Source of the DNA: Pieris napi
Taxonomy: Eukaryota > Arthropoda > Insecta > Lepidoptera > Pieridae
Assembly: GCF_905475465.1 (NCBI RefSeq)
Contig: NC_062243.1
Coordinates: 10,626,267 to 10,690,266 of the forward strand
Direction: 5' to 3'
Length of the DNA stretch: 64,000 nucleotides
Both the position numbers and the translations under genes were made by a program. The notes under the pieces were generated by a model. That model saw only the letters and a program-made list of their open reading frames with translations, did no database searches and was not told where the DNA came from. How positions within the stretch are numbered: the first letter of the stretch is position 1; each line of letters opens with the position of its first letter. Positions 60,848-64,000 of the stretch are shown here, piece by piece.

Positions 60848-63691
60848 GTAACTATTCAAACTTAGATTATTATTATTATACTAGAATATGCCAGATTAGC
60901 TTCACTAATGACTTTCAGTTTCATCAATTTATAATTATTTATTTTCTTGCTTCACGATTAAAAGATCGGAAAATAACTTAGAACCACTCAGTTGCAGTAC
61001 TCAATAATTATGACATTTTACTTACATAAAAAATATGTTCAGTATAAGAAAACGTTGGCGGTTACAAAATACTCGAGGCATCACAAGTTTGGTCCTCGCA
61101 GTGGTGTGGTGCTGCTCAGCGGCTTCCGCATCACTCCGGCCAGCTGCTACAGTACACCTGGTGGCATCTTTAATGGCACCGCTCTCGTGGCTGGCAGCAG
61201 CAGCCCTCCACGTATCATTATGGAAACGCCGATCAGCCGCCCCAATACTCTATCTGGGCATCTACTGGTTTCTCGCATCTGTTTGTTCGGCGGCGGTGCT
61301 TTTCGAAAACATGAAAAAGGACAACTTCGCGACCCACATCGAAGTGTACCTTCAGGCTTTAACTCTATTTCTCACGACGATTATGACTTTTGTTGATTGT
61401 TTATGCTTTTATGACGAGGTAAGGAATCGTGCGAAAGTAAATATTTTTTTATTATGTTTATATTTATTAAATTCTCTATTTACTACTATGATGAAGCCAT
61501 GTTTCCTGTATTATGTGTGGTGACTTAATAACAAGCTAATTAGTATGCAAGTGAAAATTTTTAACGACTAATTAACTATTCACCTAGTTAATCGCAATGT
61601 AAAAGAGAGGTTTAATTGGAATGCCGCTTAGTTGAAAACAGGGTTTTCTGTAGAAAGTTCTTCAATCGTCTACTGGTCTCGTACATATAGTATGATATGC
61701 TTCATAGGGCATCGGTTTAGGATGTTAACCTCAATATTACTCAGAGGGAGACGCCAGACGACGGACGTGGAGACACGCTTCGAGTCTGTATGTTTGTCCA
61801 CACGCTTTTATTGTATTTGAATTTACTAGCTATTTCCGCCCTATACACTCTTAAAGGTAATAAAAATATAATTGCAAATTTATACGTAAAGTTATTTAGT
61901 ATTGATAGCGTACCTCACACGAAGATTAATCAATAATTAAATAACCAAAACAAATTATACTTTTTTTTCGTTATAGAGAGTATTTCTTTGTGACGAATGA
62001 CATTAAAGAGTTTACACAGTATATCGATTTATCTTAATAAATATATATATATATATATATCTTAATAAATATAAATATATAGCTTTTACTAAAAACTGGT
62101 TTTATGCACTAAAAGTGGTTTTTACTTGTAGGTAGTAAAACGAAATTATTCAATTCAAAAATCTACCGATCCATACAGAATTGTTTACAAACACAATGAA
62201 ACACATTTTTATGGGAAAATCACGTTTTTCTGGCTCAATTCTATTTTATACAAAGGCTGTGAGGAACCTCTTGAAGGTGACGATCTCGGATTTCTTCCCG
62301 AGAGAGAAAAATCTAAAACGTGTTTTCAAAAGTTTAAAGACACCTATTATGACCAGAAGGTAAGTTTTGTTCCGTTATAAAAGTAGACTTGTATATTAAC
62401 CGGATCTTTAAGTAATTTACGTTATCAGCATAAATTACATTTTAAAATCAAGGTTTATAATAATTTACCAAAAACATTCAAAGATCTTCCTACAAGAATT
62501 TTTAAAAAATGTATGATTATTTGCGTTAAACATTATAATTAATATTAATTTAATAACGTAATAATATATTTTAATAATGTGATGACTTATAATGTAATTG
62601 TAACTTCTTTGTAAAGTTCTACCTTTTTAGACAAATTTGCACGCCATTATGTGAGGCGGAATATGCGAACTTTAGATTGTACCACCATAACATTTTTGAA
62701 CCATATTTTTACAAATAAATTACTATTATAAAACATTAATGAACGTTTAATATTTCGTCTAAAATAAAATGGAAAAAAAAAACTCTTTTGACTTGATATA
62801 CTTATTAAAACTTCTGAAAATATATCTAAATATAAAAAGAAACTCATAATTTTGATTCATTTTACTACGAAATATCAGCATTGTAAAATAATTCGTATTG
62901 CAGGCATCGAAACAAAAACAAGACAGAACGAGTCTATGGAAATGCCACGCTGCGAGTGTCTGGCCAAATTTCTACATTGCAGGAGTTTTGAAAATGTTTG
63001 GTGACGTTGTTGGGGTGATACCACCTCTGGGCCTAGGGGTCATAATACAGTTTATAGAGAAACCTTTAATGACGACTTACGAAAGTACGGATGTAACTGT
63101 TGACGAATTCTTGAACAATGGCTATGCAATGTTGATGATTGTGACATTAGCACTCGTAGTACAAGCTCTTTTGTCTCAAAACTCCACACATTTGGTTACT
63201 GTGGAGGGGAGTAGGTTAAAAACTTCTTTACAGGTAATTTATTTATTAATTATATACCCATATAGAAAACCTCACAAATGACGTCCAAGACGAAATATTA
63301 AAATCGGTATAATTGTGGAATCAATATATCAAATATAACAATAACTATTATAAAATAATAACAAAGCAGCTATTTCTTTATTTAAAAACATAAATCTACA
63401 TTCAATATTATGTAAAAAGAAATAAAACATTTTCTTGTCTGAAAGATAAAATTCTATTGAACAATACATATTTCTAAATTATTTTTATAGAATATGGTGT
63501 TTGACAAGTGTACACGTCTGGCATCATGGTCTACTCACGAAGGCAAGGAAGACGAACAATCTCCACTTTTACATATGCCAAAAGAAGAAGCTTCTCAGAC
63601 GGGAATGCTCATGAATTTGGTCTCTCAGGACACTTACAACATTATGTCTTGTGTTTGGATTTGTCATTACTCCTGGGCTATACCTCTAAAG
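60711..63691 (+). CDS. Sur: Sulfonylurea receptor-like ABC transporter (ABCC), N-terminal 424 residues, runs off window
   Basis: ABCC-family integral membrane protein; in animals SUR subunits partner Kir6 channels or act in other roles in insects. Exons 60711-60847, 61043-61418, 62132-62359, 62904-63233, 63491-63691 chain in phase. About five hydrophobic segments form TMD0 (e.g. SLVLAVVWCCSAAS, LYLGIYWFLASVCSAAVLF, LQALTLFLTTIMTFVDCL). The L0 linker has the hallmark GKITFFWLNSILYKGCEEPL EGDDLGFLP, then TMD1 (KCHAASVWPNFYIAGVLKMF, TGMLMNLVSQDTYNIM). The last motif corresponds to the SUR TMD1 GQICNLVAIDTNQLM region. Nucleotide-binding domains are beyond the right edge. An MRP-type ABCC is the alternative; TMD0 plus the TMD1 sequence favours Sur. 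Confidence 0.82.
61043..61418 (+). CDS. Sur: Sur exon 2: TMD0
   Basis: Acceptor aaatatgttcag, donor GAG|gtaagg. It encodes a basic loop (IRKRWRLQNTRG) and four hydrophobic segments ending in VDCLCFYDE. The overlapping + reading in another frame is a shadow. Confidence 0.85.
62039..62060. repeat. (AT)n microsatellite
   Basis: Pure at repeat in Sur intron 2. Confidence 0.85.
62132..62359 (+). CDS. Sur: Sur exon 3: L0 linker
   Basis: Acceptor tttttacttgtag, donor AAG|gtaagt, 76 codons in phase 0, starting VVKRNYSIQKSTDPYRIVYK. Contains the ABCC signature FFWLNSILYKGCEEPLEGDD and ends TCFQKFKDTYYDQK. A different frame gives an ATG-initiated ORF here, but only this frame matches the family. Confidence 0.9.
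62904..63233 (+). CDS. Sur: Sur exon 4: first TMD1 helices
   Basis: Acceptor cgtattgcag, donor CAG|gtaatt, 110 codons. Two long hydrophobic stretches (FGDVVGVIPPLGLGVIIQFI, AMLMIVTLALVVQALL), then a segment ending GSRLKTSLQ, comparable to the ETGINLRGAIQ site in vertebrate SUR. Confidence 0.9.
63491..63691 (+). CDS. Sur: Sur exon 5: TMD1 continued
   Basis: Acceptor tttttatag, donor AAG|gtatat, 67 codons: NMVFDKCTRLASWS, a polar loop, TGMLMNLVSQDTYNIMSCVW and ICHYSWAIPLK. The gene continues past the window. Confidence 0.88.
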
Positions 63692-64000
63692 GTATATTTT
63701 CCTATATCGCTTCTTACTTCTACATCTACATTTTCGCTTTAGCCAATCAATATAGTCCCGCAGTCTCGCAGTACGTTGACACTTCGCTGCATCTATTTCA
63801 TTGATAACTTTAAATCGAAACATTTAGTTCCTATTTTCTGGAACGACTCCAGGACTTCCAACCTAATGCATTGAATAAACTAAGCGCGTGATTGTATCTA
63901 CTGGGTAACTTAGGAAAGAGGCAACTTATCCATTGTGTTCGTAGCTCACATAGTTCGTAACTTATTTTTTAAATTAATTCCCCCAACAGTATATAACTAG

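Overview
Eukaryotic (insect, most likely lepidopteran) genomic DNA. The window is AT-rich and intron-rich. It carries many degenerate retroposons and MITEs of kinds I associate with moths and butterflies: tRNA-derived SINEs, RTE/jockey-type LINE tails and TA-flanked MITEs. The organism call rests on protein resemblance and repeat style, not on a database match.

Three multi-exon genes lie on the + strand in tandem. (1) 28925-38105: an Rbfox/A2BP1 (Fox-1) splicing regulator. The exons chain in phase to a 401-residue product with one RRM, alanine-rich flanks and the family C-terminus (GYNRFAPY). Its true 5' exon(s) are upstream; nothing before 28.9 kb could be assigned to them, so 1-28924 is probably 5' intron or intergenic DNA filled with repeats. 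(2) 44372-56513: a cGMP-dependent protein kinase. Ten exons encode 695 residues (tandem cyclic-nucleotide-binding domains, AGC kinase domain, C-terminal GWDIDF) and its 5' exon is not found. (3) 60711-63691, running off the right edge: the N-terminal 424 residues of a sulfonylurea-receptor-like ABCC transporter (TMD0, L0 linker, start of TMD1), with a probable non-coding first exon near 58.1 kb.

The genes have no evident shared pathway and look like ordinary neighbours. The most interesting signals are: TGCATG (Fox-binding) hexamers packed around the 93-nt RRM exon and at another splice acceptor of the Rbfox gene itself, suggesting splicing autoregulation; several unannotated-looking in-frame cassette, micro- or terminal exon candidates in that gene; loss in both cyclic-nucleotide sites of the PKG of the threonine that normally follows the phosphate-binding arginine; and a 1.44-kb near-perfect foldback in the last PKG intron, which would give a very long hairpin in the pre-mRNA.

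Region by region: 1-28.9 kb repeats and AT-rich filler; 28.9-38.1 kb Rbfox; 38.1-44.4 kb probable Rbfox 3'UTR and intergenic/5' PKG DNA; 44.4-56.5 kb PKG with SINEs, LINE pieces, two MITEs and the foldback in its introns; 56.5-60.7 kb spacer, putative Sur leader exon and intron; 60.7-64 kb Sur.
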